Below are positions 1 to 11,881 of a stretch of DNA of 64,000 nt, piece by piece. A program made the translations under genes and the position numbers. The stretch is from Rhopalosiphum padi. Taxonomy: Eukaryota > Arthropoda > Insecta > Hemiptera > Aphididae. The DNA lies in assembly GCF_020882245.1 (NCBI RefSeq), contig NC_083597.1, forward strand, positions 70,038,152 to 70,102,151, written 5' to 3'. The notes beneath the pieces are model-generated. The model did no database searches. It was not told where the DNA came from and was given only the letters and a program-made list of their open reading frames with translations. The first letter of the stretch is position 1, and each line of letters starts with the position of its first letter.

Positions 1-110
1 TATCCAAGACCCAATTTCAGAGTTTTTTTCTTAAATTTTGTCCTAATTCCTTAAGTATTATTTTTTTTGGGCGTGAGAATAAATCGTCGATTGCTTTTCG
101 CTTACATGCA

Positions 111-356
111 TTATTCACTATTTGTCGATTTACTTTTTTTTGGTGATGGCAAATGATTATGTTCATTTTTGTGTAATTCATTGACTACTATTTCTTCAGT
201 TTTATTTGTGTATATAACTGCTTGACAAGTAGTTAAACAACACCGCCAACGTGATAATTTTGATTTTGACTTATACGCTAAAAAATATTTGTAACTATCA
301 CGAATTATCAAAGGTTTTCCTCGAGAACTTTCAATAAACGTCGCTTTTTCAGACAT
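111..356 (-). CDS. Small FLYWCH-type zinc-finger protein, probably transposon-related
   Basis: This is an 81-residue ORF with ATG at 356-354 and a TAA stop at 111-113. The protein has the FLYWCH pattern: FIESSRGKPLII, then YKYF, then WRCCLTTCQAVIY and a final HNH. The Cys-Cys and His-His pairs are the expected zinc ligands, and the W of WRC is present. FLYWCH domains bind DNA and in insects are often attached to Mutator-like transposases or occur as short domesticated proteins. No transposase follows: the frame stops after a Lys/Ser-rich tail. An in-frame GTG lies further upstream, but the ATG sits directly before the domain and is preferred. It could be a first exon, a solo domain or a remnant. 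The domain call is firm; a functional gene is uncertain. Confidence 0.55.
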   Translation of the reverse strand: MSEKATFIESSRGKPLIIRDSYKYFLAYKSKSKLSRWRCCLTTCQAVIYTNKTEEIVVNELHKNEHNHLPSPKKSKSTNSE

Positions 357-768
357 GTTAAAAATTAAAATTTGATAGAAACACACTTTAACCACTATTC
401 GACGTACGGTAAGCTACTAAAAATATAATCTTATTGATACGAGTATTTTGTATATTCGTGTATCTGTCTAACTCAACTCAATGTTGATAATCAGTGACAA
501 TTTATGATACACAATATAACAATATAAGTATATACGTATATGTCCATATGTTGTATGTGCGTATCTTTATTAGGCTTAATCAAAGTTACAATATTAAGTT
601 ATCGATTGTTATAGACTGCGTGTGTTGTCGGACACTTGGACTAGCGTTTTTACCTAGTCGATAAGAACGCGACCAGAATTTAATCAACAGATACGCGCAA
701 AATGTGATCCTAGCCATACTCTATTTTTATAATACGGAACGCAACACTACAAAACTAACTAAAATATT

Positions 769-889
769 GGAGGAAAATTAATATAATTTTAGTCAAAAAT
801 ATTGTGGAGGAAAATGGAAACCAACCTTTTTTTTTTTTGGAGGAAAATGGACAGTGGAGGAAAACGGTATCTTATATTTGGAGGAAAAT
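769..889 (+). repeat. Cluster of five GGAGGAAAA motifs
   Basis: GGAGGAAAAT occurs at 769-778, 806-815, 839-848 and 880-889, with a variant ending in C at 856-865. Spacing is irregular (37, 33, 17 and 24 bases), so this is a motif cluster and not a strict tandem array. It abuts the left arm of the fold-back repeat at 896. Confidence 0.6.
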
Positions 890-1352
890 GGTCCCGCCCA
901 GAATATTATAGCACTTTTTGACCACATTTTTATAAAATACGACAAGCAAAAAATACAACAATATAAAACAGAAACAATTAATCGATATGATTTTATTAAA
1001 TCAATGGCATTTAATTATAATAAATTATAAATTTAATAACTATAGTTTGACGATTTATATTTTTTATATTAAATGTTTTTTTGAATTTATAATATAACAT
1101 AAATCTATATTATTTTTTATTCTTAAAACACTATTTTGTAATAAACTAATAAATGACAAATACTTACAAATAAACAAATACACAATATATTTTTTGAGAG
1201 TAATAAAAGCAGGTTCCTCGTGGTACACTGGTACTCTCTGGGTAGTGCTAAATGGCTTGATAAAATTAATTTACACAAATAAATAATAAATTGATTCGTA
1301 AAGTGTGCATTATAAAAATGTGGTCAATAAGTGTCATAATATTCTTGGGTGA
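890..1352. repeat. Fold-back repeat with inverted arms
   Basis: The arm at about 896-937 (CCCAGAATATTATAGCAC, then TTGACCACATTTTTATAA) is repeated in inverse orientation at about 1309-1352. The core between them is AT-rich and has no ORF. Outside the right arm, TTGGGTGAAAAG occurs twice (near 1346 and 1378), echoing the motif cluster outside the left arm. This fits a nonautonomous fold-back DNA transposon. No target duplication was identified. Confidence 0.5.
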
Positions 1353-1427
1353 AAAGGTAAATTAGTTTTAAAATATTTGGGTGAAAAGCGAAAGGTCGTT
1401 TTTAGGCGAAGTGTTCCGCCTCTTTTT

Positions 1428-2420
1428 AGATTCTGAACGGAGTGATGAATGTATTGATTTTACAATGATGTATGTTTTTTTTTTTATTTTTGTGTCTGTC
1501 ATCATGTTTTGGAGTAGTAATAATGCTTCGATTTTTGACTTCAGTCCCTCTTTGAATACGAAAATTCATATAGTTGGTACTAAAATTTGGGTAAAAAAGT
1601 TTCAGTAGTTTTCAAAAACGTCGGGAAAAACCCTGAAAAAATAACGGAAAAACGGGAATTTTTACGCATAACCACTTTTCAACAAAATCGACTTTTTGAT
1701 GTAACTCAAAAACGAATTATTGTTAATACTTTAAATTTTCACCAAATGTTTATATTATCCTTATCTATTTACGATTAAATTTTCAAAATATTTTGACCTT
1801 TTATTAAGCTACTTATAGAAAATTGAAATTTTCTAATTTTTTAAGATTTTTTTCTTGAAATGCCGATAAAAAAAATTTGGCTTTCCAAAAAATCTTTAAA
1901 ATTTATATAAATTAATAATACAAGTTTTATTATAAGTTGTACTTATCGTAGTAAAAAAAAATCAAAAATCTTTAGTCATAATTTTTGTTTATAAGCATTT
2001 AAAATTCAAATATTTACGAAATATATCATAATCGCAAAAATTTGCAAGGAATTTTAAAGTTGAAAATTTATAAAATTTTTGTGATTTATACCTAAGGTTA
2101 AAAAACCCAACACAAGGTTATCTATAAGTTTTCCTTCAAATAACTGTAAAAAAAAATTTCAGCGTCAATATAGAAAACATTTTATGAGCGTATGAAATTT
2201 AATTTTTTACGAAATCGCGTAAAATAACGATATATTACAATTTAAATATAGATAATAATATAATATATCCAACTAATTATTATTGACTGAAAAATCATCT
2301 CCGTTCAGAATCGTTTTTCGTGTACAATGATACCCGTCATTGCATTCAAATTTAACACATCCATTATAGTGACCAGTGACATACTCTCCATCTCTACTAT
2401 ACAGCAGAGCGATACCCATT
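1428..2420 (+). repeat. Interspersed repeat family, longer copy (about 1 kb)
   Basis: Begins with GATTCTGAACGGAGTGATG and ends in a block containing CTATACAGCAGAGCGATACCC. The same blocks in the same order occur at 20735-21503. The opening motif recurs inverted near 2297-2315 (CATCTCCGTTCAGAATC), suggesting internal terminal inverted repeats. Short ORFs inside are not conserved with the second copy, so I read it as noncoding repeat DNA, probably a nonautonomous transposon. Confidence 0.6.
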
Positions 2421-2755
2421 TTCCAACTTTTTTTATCTTATTTACGTGTGTTCAGATACAACGTTACCGCGTTTAAATAAGAAGCTCTTTTTCAAGTAGA
2501 AAAAAATGTTTATCTGGTAAATAAAAAAGAAATAATATACCTACACTATCAAAAAAACACTAACTTCTTAGCTTCATTCAGAATCTAAAATCATAGTTAG
2601 TATGTGTAGGATTCGTTAGTTTAAATTAGTTTAAACTTCGTCGTTTTAATGTTTTCAAGTTATAATTATTACAAATTTATATGATTGGTCATCAATATTT
2701 TGAAAAAATAATACATTTTTATTTTTTATTATAATTAATATTTGTTCCGTTATAG

Positions 2756-4043
2756 TTCGTTTGTTCTCGTCAAAGAGAAATGATCATTAACGCGTACAAA
2801 TCAAAATTAGAAAAAAATCCCAGTATGACAATCAGAAATATGCGCTCAACCCTTTCCAAAGAACTAGGTATTGGTGAAACAACTATTTCCAACACAATTT
2901 CACAATATCGTCAACATGAAACCGTTTCATCTCCAAACAAAACAAAAAAATTTAAAAATATTGAAACAAAAATTAATGATTTCGATAAATCTGAAATTAG
3001 AAAAAAAATACATAAATTTTGGTTCGATCGTGAATTACCCACATTAGACAAAATACTCAAGGTTATCAATAATGAAGATAGTACTTTACCTAATTTTTCA
3101 CGTACTTCCTTATATCGTTTATTGAAATCTATGGAGTTTAAATACAGTAAACGAGGACGTAATGGTACCTTGTTGGAGAAATCTGAAATCGTTCTGTGGA
3201 GGAGAAAATATTTAAAGGACATCAAGAAATATCGAGAGGAGGGTCGACCCATTTATTATCTCGACGAGATGTTGGTGAACACCGGAGGTATTTCGGAAAG
3301 AGTGCGGTGTAACAAAACTGTGAAATCACTTCCTAGAGACGTACATACTCAAAGCTTTTCGCCCGGACCAGTCAATCCTTCCAGCAATGAAAATCGTCTT
3401 ATAGTTATACACATTGGATCCGAAGATGGCTTTGTCCCTGGCGGCTTGTTATGCGTTGAGTCACAAAAAAATTCTAAAGACTACCATGATGAGATTAATG
3501 GTGGTTTTTTTCTGTGATTGGTTGGAGGGTGTTTTATCTATACTTAAGGATAATGCTATAATTATAATGAACAACACACCATATAATTCTGCAAAGCTAG
3601 AAAAATGGCCTACGATCGGTTGGAGCAAGGCCGACATCGTGCAATGGCTCAAGAGTAAAGGGGAGGTAATTGATCAGTCTATGATTATACCCGAACTGCT
3701 AGAAAATGTTAACCGACTTAAACTGATGTATTCTAAATACATTGTTGATGAAATGGTTCGACAACATAATAAAGTAGTACTTCGTTTACCTCCATATCAC
3801 TGCGGATTAAATCCAATTCCGTTAGCATGGTCAGTCGTAAAAAGCCATATAAAATCCAACAACAAAACATTTAAATTATCCGACGTAAAGAAGTTATTAA
3901 TTGAAGGAACTGAAAAAGTAGATTTAGGCATGTGGAAAAACTTTATCAGTCATACCATGAAGGAGGAAGAGACATTTTGGAACGTGGACAGTGTTTTGGA
4001 CGAGTTAATGGAAGAAATTAAAACAGTGATAAAGACTAGGTAA
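2756..4043 (+). pseudogene. Decayed Tc1/mariner (IS630)-superfamily transposase
   Basis: An N-terminal helix-turn-helix region (REMIINAYK onwards, 2774-2950) is followed by a DDE-type core: IYYLDE near 3250, LIVIHIGSEDGFVPGG near 3400-3440, IIIMNNTPYNS near 3560, and LRLPPYHCGLNPIPLAW near 3780-3830. The reading frame shifts in a T run at about 3507-3515 (first frame stops at 3515-3517), after which coding resumes in another frame to the TAG at 4040. Two of the three expected catalytic acidic residues look lost: the second Asp (normally in a DN or DNAPYH motif) is Asn, and the Glu expected in LNPIE is Pro. A splice acceptor (TTATAG at 2750-2755) precedes the coding block, so the family probably has a 5' intron. 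It cannot encode an active enzyme. Confidence 0.8.
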
Positions 4044-5579
4044 TGGTAATAGTGACGAAGACGAAGATTCATCATCATGAATCAAAAGGTTTTGTACTTT
4101 TGTATGAATATTATAATTAAAATTGTATTAATAAATTATCAAACATTATCAATTATTCTTTTGTTTATCAATTGATATATTTTTTAATGTATTCATTATA
4201 CAAACATGAAATATTTTGTTTGAAATATATATAAAATCAATTGAAGTAAAAAAAAAAGATCATAATTTGTTTCTATAATTTAAAATTGTTTACCTACAAT
4301 AAATTATTATTTTTCTATAAATGACGATGAGTATTTCATTAAAAAAAATATAATTAATTAACATTAATAATTATTATATATTATCGCGTACACACGTAGT
4401 ACGTAATATGTACACGAGCACGTGCATGTTCGAAAATTCGAAATAGGTATTAGTAATAGTACTACACATACAGCCACGAGTCGGCGACGATGGTAGATGA
4501 CTAACTCAATGTATGCAATTTGTAAAAGTTCTGAAAGGATCGTTGCCGCGTGCCGAGCGACTAGCAGAAGCAGAAGAGACATTAGCCGTGATGCGTATAA
4601 CTGGTATAATCTTTTTCTCTTTTGGAACCTAGTAAAATAGTAGATTTATAATCATAGTCCTAGAGGCTAGAAGATACTAAATGTGTAGTCGTATAGATAC
4701 TATTATACAGCATACCATTACATTTACATATTATCATTATGTATATTTTATAATCTAATATTGTTATATTCTTATAAGTAATAAACTAATAACATTATAA
4801 TTTTTAGAAGCATTGTTCTGTGTTGTACAAGACTTTTTATAGTATGACTATATAAACGTATTTACGTACCTAGATGGCGTTAAGATCAACGTGGTAATTA
4901 TATACTATAATATAGTATTACTATATAATATATAGGTAGTACTAATGGTTCTATTAATTTGTTATTTACTGCAGTAATGTTATCTGTATTTCTAATTTCT
5001 ATATTGGTATGACGGTCTTAGAAGATATCTTCATACATCTTGTTTAAAATAACAAATCTCAAAAACAAAATATAGCTTTTACATTTTAATTATTAATTTT
5101 AACTAATAAATTGAATTGAATCGTTCAAATTTGATGAATATTGTACCTATAAATTTATGTATTTAAGTTATGAAAGTTTTGTACCGTCGCGATGACGTGG
5201 TAGATTAATCTTTCACAGAAGAATGACACGCTAATGTTTAATGTTAAAATGTACGGTGACCTATCTAACAAATCGAGAAGAATTCCTTTATGGCTTTATG
5301 TAATTGGCAACTTCGCTTTGATTTATCACAGTATTGATGGTACTAATACGTTGTCGCTTTGCCTGGTATTTGGTTTTGAATGCTGCAATTGATGGCATTG
5401 ATATCTTTGTTCGTAGCTGATTTAATATACGAGTTGCACGTGCACGTGCATTGAGCCTCTGATGATTTTTGTAATTCCGCGATATTTGAGAAACCATTTG
5501 AATCAATTCATTTTATGGTTGATTTCATCTTACAAATGTTTGTTAACAACGTGATATATTGTGTAAAATCTGTTTATTG
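4044..5579. other. AT-rich noncoding stretch
   Basis: No coding exon is supported. Short ORFs on the minus strand (near 4364-4582 and 5288-5506) match no domain I know and have no splice or frame context. The stretch is probably flanking sequence of the two transposon remnants. Confidence 0.5.
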
Positions 5580-5888
5580 TCATCTTCCCGTTCCAAATCC
5601 AGCAATTATTTTGCGAAACTTTAGGTGAATACATAATTTTGTAATAGAACGCATATTGGTTTTCAAGTAAATGTCTTTACATGACAAATATGATTTAAGA
5701 CATGCGTTAAGTTCATTAATGGGTAATATAATAAATTGGCAGAGTGTATCGAAAATCACCAGGCAATAAAATGAGAGCTCCACCGAAAGCTGTCCATTTC
5801 TTTTCAAATCTTCCAATGAACGTTTAAGCGTTTCCAATGCTTTTTTGTGAGTCATTGTGCATTTGTCCCTACAATGTTTTTTAAACAA
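5580..5888 (-). CDS. Hypothetical ORF of unknown function
   Basis: An open frame of about 100 codons with no ATG at its 5' end; the first in-frame Met is internal, just before THKKALETLKRSLEDLK. That segment looks like an amphipathic helix and is followed by a hydrophobic middle (YCLVIFDTLCQFIILPI). I do not recognise it. It lies directly upstream of, and antisense to, the hAT transposase remnant and may be part of another transposon gene or a chance ORF. Confidence 0.2.
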   Translation of the reverse strand: MFKKHCRDKCTMTHKKALETLKRSLEDLKRNGQLSVELSFYCLVIFDTLCQFIILPINELNACLKSYLSCKDIYLKTNMRSITKLCIHLKFRKIIAGFGTGR

Positions 5889-5992
5889 TCCATACGTGAT
5901 AAATACCTATATGATATGTCCAGACAGCGTGCGATGCTCTGTCTATTGACGTTGAGGTAATAGTATTAAAAGTCTATAAATTCTTTTTTCAG

Positions 5993-7057
5993 TATACTGT
6001 TAGTGACTGCGTTAAAAAAATTTTGCGAATTTGCAAATATAGAGTATAAAAGAGTCCTTTCACATGTAAATACGAGATTTTTGAGCTTATTACCTGTCAT
6101 AGAACGGATACTGTTATTGTTTGACGTCTTAAAGTCGTATTTCATGACTATTGAAAACTGTCCTGCTGTGTTACTTGCATTTTTTGAAGACCCAGTATCT
6201 GAACTTTTTTTAAAGTTTGTGCATGGAACTGTTCAAATGTTCCAAATATCTATTCTCAAACTTGAGTCTGACTATATAACTGCTTCAGAAGCAACAAAAG
6301 TGTATGAAGAATTAGTTATCAAACTAGAAGAACGGAAAGCAAATAACTTTATACCATTTGCAGCTAAGCAGCTACTTGCTAAACTAAAAGATGATAATAC
6401 AATCGATGCTGATAAGGAAAATTATTTTCGTAAAAATATGGAAGGTTTTTATCGAGCAGGGATAAATTATTTAAAACTTTGGGAAAATAGCTTTGACAAA
6501 GTTAACAAATTCAAATGGTTAACGTTACAAAATGATCCTACTTGGGAAGAGGGGAAGAGATGGAGGCTAGTGCAATAATTGTTGTGAGTATTGTACCAAA
6601 TTCTATCAATGTGGATCAATTATTTGATGAACGGTCGTCTCTAGTCCAAGTACTAAGACATCTGAAACCTAACTGGGCTTCACAACCAAAAGAATTCACA
6701 CCAAAAATGCATGAAAAATGGACGAAAATATTTGATGCATTTTTTAGAAGCAACGTTTCCTTTTTGAATATTTTTAAAATAATAGAATTTGCCATGTGTC
6801 TGCCTGGCACTTCGGCTCCCGCCGAGCGTATTTTTTCAATGATGGGATCTATTTGGAGTGCTGAAAGAGGAAGATTGTCAATAACAGTTCTAAAAGAGCT
6901 GCTTAATATTAAAGCAAATTCAGATTTGACATGTTCACAATTTAATGATAAAATTAAAATTGACAAATGTTTTCTGAAGAAAATTAACGCATCTGAAAAA
7001 TATGAAAAGAAAAAAGACGATGAAGAATATTGCGAATCAGGACCAAGCACGAACTAA
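5993..7057 (+). pseudogene. hAT-superfamily transposase, C-terminal part, frameshifted
   Basis: A splice acceptor (CTTTTTTCAG at 5983-5992) opens a frame containing LSHVNTRFLSLLPVIERIL, the conserved central part of ZBED/ZMYM-like hAT transposases. The frame breaks near 6550-6575, and coding continues in a second frame to the TAA at 7055. The second part contains the hAT dimerisation signature: MCLPGTSAPAERIFSMMGSIW, then ERGRLS and LLNIKAN. The N-terminal zinc finger and the first catalytic region are not found upstream, so the copy is both 5'-incomplete and frameshifted. The C-terminal tail is Lys/Glu-rich. This is a dead autonomous-type element, a possible relative of the sources that mobilised the 8-bp-duplication MITEs elsewhere in the window (inference). 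Confidence 0.8.
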
Positions 7058-7166
7058 ATAATGAACTAATAAAAATTATTATGTAGCACATTTTATAACA
7101 TATTTAACCTAATTTATAGATCTAAATAAAATTGTAGAAAGAACAATTTTTTTATTTTTTATTTTA

Positions 7167-7186
7167 CCCCCCCCCCCCCCTCCCCC
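7167..7186 (+). repeat. Poly-C tract
   Basis: A run of C interrupted by one T at 7181. It lies about 110 bases downstream of the hAT transposase stop. Confidence 0.9.
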
Positions 7187-8269
7187 GAAACAGAACTGAT
7201 GTCCGGATTTGGTTTAAAAACATTATGGTAACCCTACCTATATCTAAATAATTGACAATAGTACGTTTTTACCGAGGCTCATTAATTAATAAATATTTAG
7301 ATTATATATTAATGCGATTTATCTATACATATATATAAATCTATTATAATGGTGGGATAATAAAATTTTCACGTGTCAGGACGTGAAATTATTTAGTTTG
7401 ATAGTGACTTGCAGCAGAACAAAACAATAGAACGGTTTATGCGTAACATTGAATAAAATTAAATCGCAGCGTTTGTATTCACAATAAAAAAACTAGGAAA
7501 AGCACGGTCGCGTGTTTAATGCTTGTAAAATCTAAAAATCGAAGAGAAAAATACCACTTATAAGTTATAATAGGTGTATAAATTTCTATGAACTTATTTA
7601 CGTGGCGCGAGTAAATGTCCTATTTAAGTTCTCCATATTTATATATATATTATATAATATATTTATTGTATACAATATACATTTAGCTTCGGTAATAGTA
7701 GTAAATTATTGTATAAAAATCATATTATTAAACAAAATACATCGACATGATATATTATAAGCCATACATATTTTATTTTTGTTGTTTAAATTCCAAATAC
7801 ATCATGTCATATTATATAATTTCGTGTTTGTCCGTATGATAAATCATCAAAAAAATGAACTAAATTTATATATATTACAAATAGATATAAAAATATAATA
7901 TACAGAATGATTCAGAATCGCCAATCATCCTCATTCACGTTTTTTTTATTTAGTAATGAATTTATTCAAATTTTGATTTTTTACAGCATTGTATTTAATT
8001 TTCATATCTTATTTAAAAAATTTAAGATTTTATATATATTTTTTATAACCAAAATATTTTGTAAATTTTCGATATTCTGTAAGACTTCAAATGCATATAA
8101 AAAATCGTGCCTATATTTTTTTTTTCAAATAATACTTTTTTTATTTAAATTAATGTACCTATAGTCTTTCTTTTCTTGTATTACATTTTCAATAATTTTT
8201 ATCTAACAAATAATTTTTAATTCCCGTGTATGGTAAAAATCGAATTTTTCTCATACTTAATGCTTATAG

Positions 8270-8512
8270 ATTCAAATGCACATAGATCAAAGATATTATT
8301 TTAAAAATTACTAGAAATTATTAATTTTGACTTCTTTAAAGTACAAACTACATCCAAATTGCTATCCAAAACCACCCTCAAAATTGAAAATCAAAGTATT
8401 TTATTGACTAATTGTCATGTAGGTAGGTCGTAGGTATACATATACAAAAAAACAACACACACTTCATTGTAAATTTGTAAAATCAATACATTCATCGCTC
8501 CGCTCAGAATCT
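8270..8512 (-). repeat. Inverted fragment of the GATTCTGAACGGAG repeat family
   Basis: Read on the minus strand, this starts AGATTCTGAGCGGAGCGATG and continues through TTTTGAGGGTGGTTTTGGATAG, matching the block at 20566-20710. It is therefore a third, inverted, partial copy of the family seen at 1428 and 20735. Confidence 0.55.
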
Positions 8513-8939
8513 AAAAGGGGTGAACATGTTTGATGAATCACACTATATGTGAGTATGTGTTTATATAATATTATATAACTATATAATATGATATATAATA
8601 TTTTATAACATTTATAAATTTATAATATATACGCAATGTCGCAATTAGATGGCCTACTCAAGAGTAACATCTGGCAATGTAATTTGATTTGGTCGTTCTA
8701 CGAGAATCGGCTGTTGGCCGAGGTCGTCTGATGGCGTTAACAAAAAAGAAAGAAAACATCGCGCGAACGAGGACGATATAAGAAATGAAAATAAGTAAAA
8801 TACTAAATAGTAAATACGAAATGAACACCACGGCGGTGGCAGGTGTGCGGTACAGCCGCACTACAGGTGTGTGAAACGCAATTATTATTGTTGGATGTAC
8901 TGACGTACTGTACAGAGATAGCGAGATACCTACTGAGAT

Positions 8940-9485
8940 GTTTGGATGGTATCCGTCCGGTTTGGTAAGAGGCTGTTTCGGGAGTGGTGGGGTAGCGCTC
9001 TCTACCGGCAAACCGGATGGTTCGTTTAGAGTGGTACCACTACAGTCTACAGCCACCGCCGAGCGCCGAATTCGGCCGACGACAACAACAACCACTACCA
9101 TCGCAAAGGCGCCACCACCCGACCATCACCAAACACTGTCGCCGCCGCCCGCCACCGTTGTCCGTCCGCAAGGCACTAATACGCGCGGCAGCGGCTGTCC
9201 ATCTGATCGCGAACGCAATATTATTTATTTTTTCCCCGAAAGGAAAATAATAATACGCGGCGGCGGTACGTATACACTCTCACACACTCACAATAATAAT
9301 ATATCTATACGTTAATAATAATAATATACATATATACTCGCGCACGAATAATAATATATTACGTTCCTTTATCTCTTCTCCACGTTTTTCTCCTTTTTGT
9401 TATTGTTTGTTTTTTTTTTTACGTTCCCGGACACAGACGGTCGCGTTAAAAAAGTTTATTATCATCTGCAGCTCGCACCACCGTC

Positions 9486-9533
<48 letters not shown>

Positions 9534-9942
9534 TTGTTATTTCATTATTTGTTTAATAAAATATCAGATATTATTGTTACATATATACGCCGCTATCGTG
9601 TGTACAGCATATTTTCCAACGTTTTTCGTCCGCGGTCCATTAGTCGCCGCAGATATCATCATCACTGTCGTTGTCCTCGCCGCCGCCGCGTTCTGTTGCC
9701 TCACGCGCCAATGGATACAACCACCAGAATAATATAATAATAATAATACATCGTTCATTTTTGTTCACTGTTTAAAATCTCCGCCGTACTAGTCACATCT
9801 TCTTGGACAACGTGTATCATCGTATAAGCTGACCTTTCGCAAACCGGACATGGTCCACGACCACGTTCGCCCGGTATCCCGGTCAATATTCGGGCAATAG
9901 ATCGTCGTTATCGCTCGACCAGGTGTCGATGCGCGACTTACA
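8940..9942 (+). promoter_or_regulatory. CG-rich promoter and 5' leader region of the UBE2Q gene
   Basis: Composition rises sharply in C and G with many CpG dinucleotides (9000-9260, 9420-9480 and 9620-9720) just before the UBE2Q start at 9943. The stretch includes CCN-type low-complexity blocks that open long ORFs on both strands; these have no domain similarity and are composition artefacts. I assign it as core promoter plus untranslated leader by position. The transcription start cannot be fixed from sequence alone. Confidence 0.5.
9486..9533 (+). repeat. (TAA)n microsatellite
   Basis: About 15 near-perfect TAA units within the presumed leader/promoter of the UBE2Q gene, about 410 bases upstream of the start codon. 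Confidence 0.9.
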
Positions 9943-11843
9943 ATGGCTTGTCTGAACGTGTTGAAACAGGAGATCAAAGTGATCGAGTCTACGTTCCCCA
10001 AGAACCATGACCGGTTCCAGGTGCATACAGCCACCGTTGACGAAGTAATATGCAAGTTTGTTGGACCCACCGGGCGACAGTTCGAGATCATTGGTAACAT
10101 CACAGTAAGTACCCCCAAACAGACTAAACTCTATGCGTGTTCATCTGTGCATCTGTTTGTTGTGTTGTATCCATTCTTTTTTTTTTTTTGATACACTAAA
10201 TTGTCTACAGGAGACATATCCCGGCACTCCACCTGTCTGGTTTGCTGATACTGATGACTGTAAGGTGACAAATGCTATCGAAAAGCTAGGTCAAACTTCC
10301 GGACTCAATAATCATGTGAGTACATCTTAGTATTTGTCTAATATTTAGTCAACCTACTGTTTGACAATATAAATAATTCTAACTTTAAAGCATAGAATTA
10401 TAAATTTTATTTCTTATATACGTTAAGAAATACACATTTATTGATACTTTCCAGGCTTAATATTTACCATTATAACTTATAAGTCAAACATATGTCTTAA
10501 CATAAAATTCCAAAAATAATTAAATACCTGGACAGTATAATTTGTAGTAACAGGTGAACATAATAAGTTCTTGTACTATAAACACTGCCTATTTACTTTA
10601 AGAGTTTAGGTGGATCATCAATAGAATACTTGTAAAACGAGTAACTATTAATTTATATGTTATAAGAAAAAAATATATTGAAAAAGTAACACGTGAGAAA
10701 ATTAATAAATTATATTTTGCCAAAAATGATCTTTTTGTAGGTAATCATTACTTATTCATATTATATCATATTTTAATTTATAATATTCCATTGTAGACAT
10801 ATCACAATATTAACAACTATTTGCATTCTAGTATTATTATCTATTAATATTTTACTATAAAAAAATTATATATATTCAATACTGCTTTATTTCAATTCAA
10901 TAAAATGTAAAATTAACTAATAAAATTAGTTAAAAATTAAGTGGTAGATTTTAGTCAGTTTACCAATAGTTAATTATAGTTTAAAATGTAGATGGTAGTA
11001 GCTTCAAATATTAATTATTTTATTTGAATTTTTTTTTTAATTTTTATATTGTATGCTGTTTTGTGGTATTAACCAATACACGAAAACACTAATAAAACAA
11101 GTGCCTATAAAAATTATATGTAATCATAAGTATTAGAAATTCAAAAAATCTGTAGTTCATATGACATATGAAGAACGCTAATGAAACTGATGAACTGAAT
11201 ATTGTATAGCTCTGTTAACAAATTTATATTATAATCAATATTAAATCTATCTTTTTTTAGTTATTGAAATCTGAATGAATACCCCCTACAGAAAAAGAGA
11301 AAAGCAGAATAATCTATTGTTTTCTTATCTTAATAATATTATATAATAAAAATATAGCAGCATATTATTTTAAAATAAACTAGTATAAAACATTTAAAAA
11401 TATACTGTAAATCATTTAATAAATGAAATTAACATTTTATTCAAAACTAAAAACAGAAATTAATTTGTATTAGTCTAGAGTCTAGACTAGAGTAGTTTTT
11501 AAACAGTGTTCATAATAATTTTTGATAAAGCTCATTAATATCTTATATTGATTAAAATAGTTATTGCAGCTGTAGCAACTATTATATTATGTTTTTAAAC
11601 TATGTAATCTTATAAATATTGGTATGTTCTCCAGTAAAATCATTAATATATCTTTTATTTAACATCATTAACAGTGGCGTGCTCAGCTTTTTTGAAAGGA
11701 GAGGATATTCATTTTTGACTTGTCACAGACCCTACATTTTTTTTCATGTAGATAATATATCATTACAAAAAAATCCAAAGGGGGGATATGACACCCTGAT
11801 CCCCCCTTCTGTGAGCACGCCACTGATTATTAATAATTAATAC

Positions 11844-11881
<38 letters not shown>

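Noticed and set aside
3461..3652. Minus-strand ORF inside the transposase
   Set aside because: Antisense shadow of the degraded transposase coding sequence.
4364..4582. 72-codon minus-strand ORF starting MSLLLLLVARHAA, resembling a signal peptide
   Set aside because: The hydrophobic start is followed by Arg/Val/Leu-rich sequence with no cleavage-site context, splice partner or similarity; probably chance.
8658..9315. Overlapping ORFs of 77-147 codons on both strands
   Set aside because: They lie in the CG-rich, CCN-repetitive leader of the UBE2Q gene, are Thr/Pro/Arg low complexity, overlap each other and show no domain.
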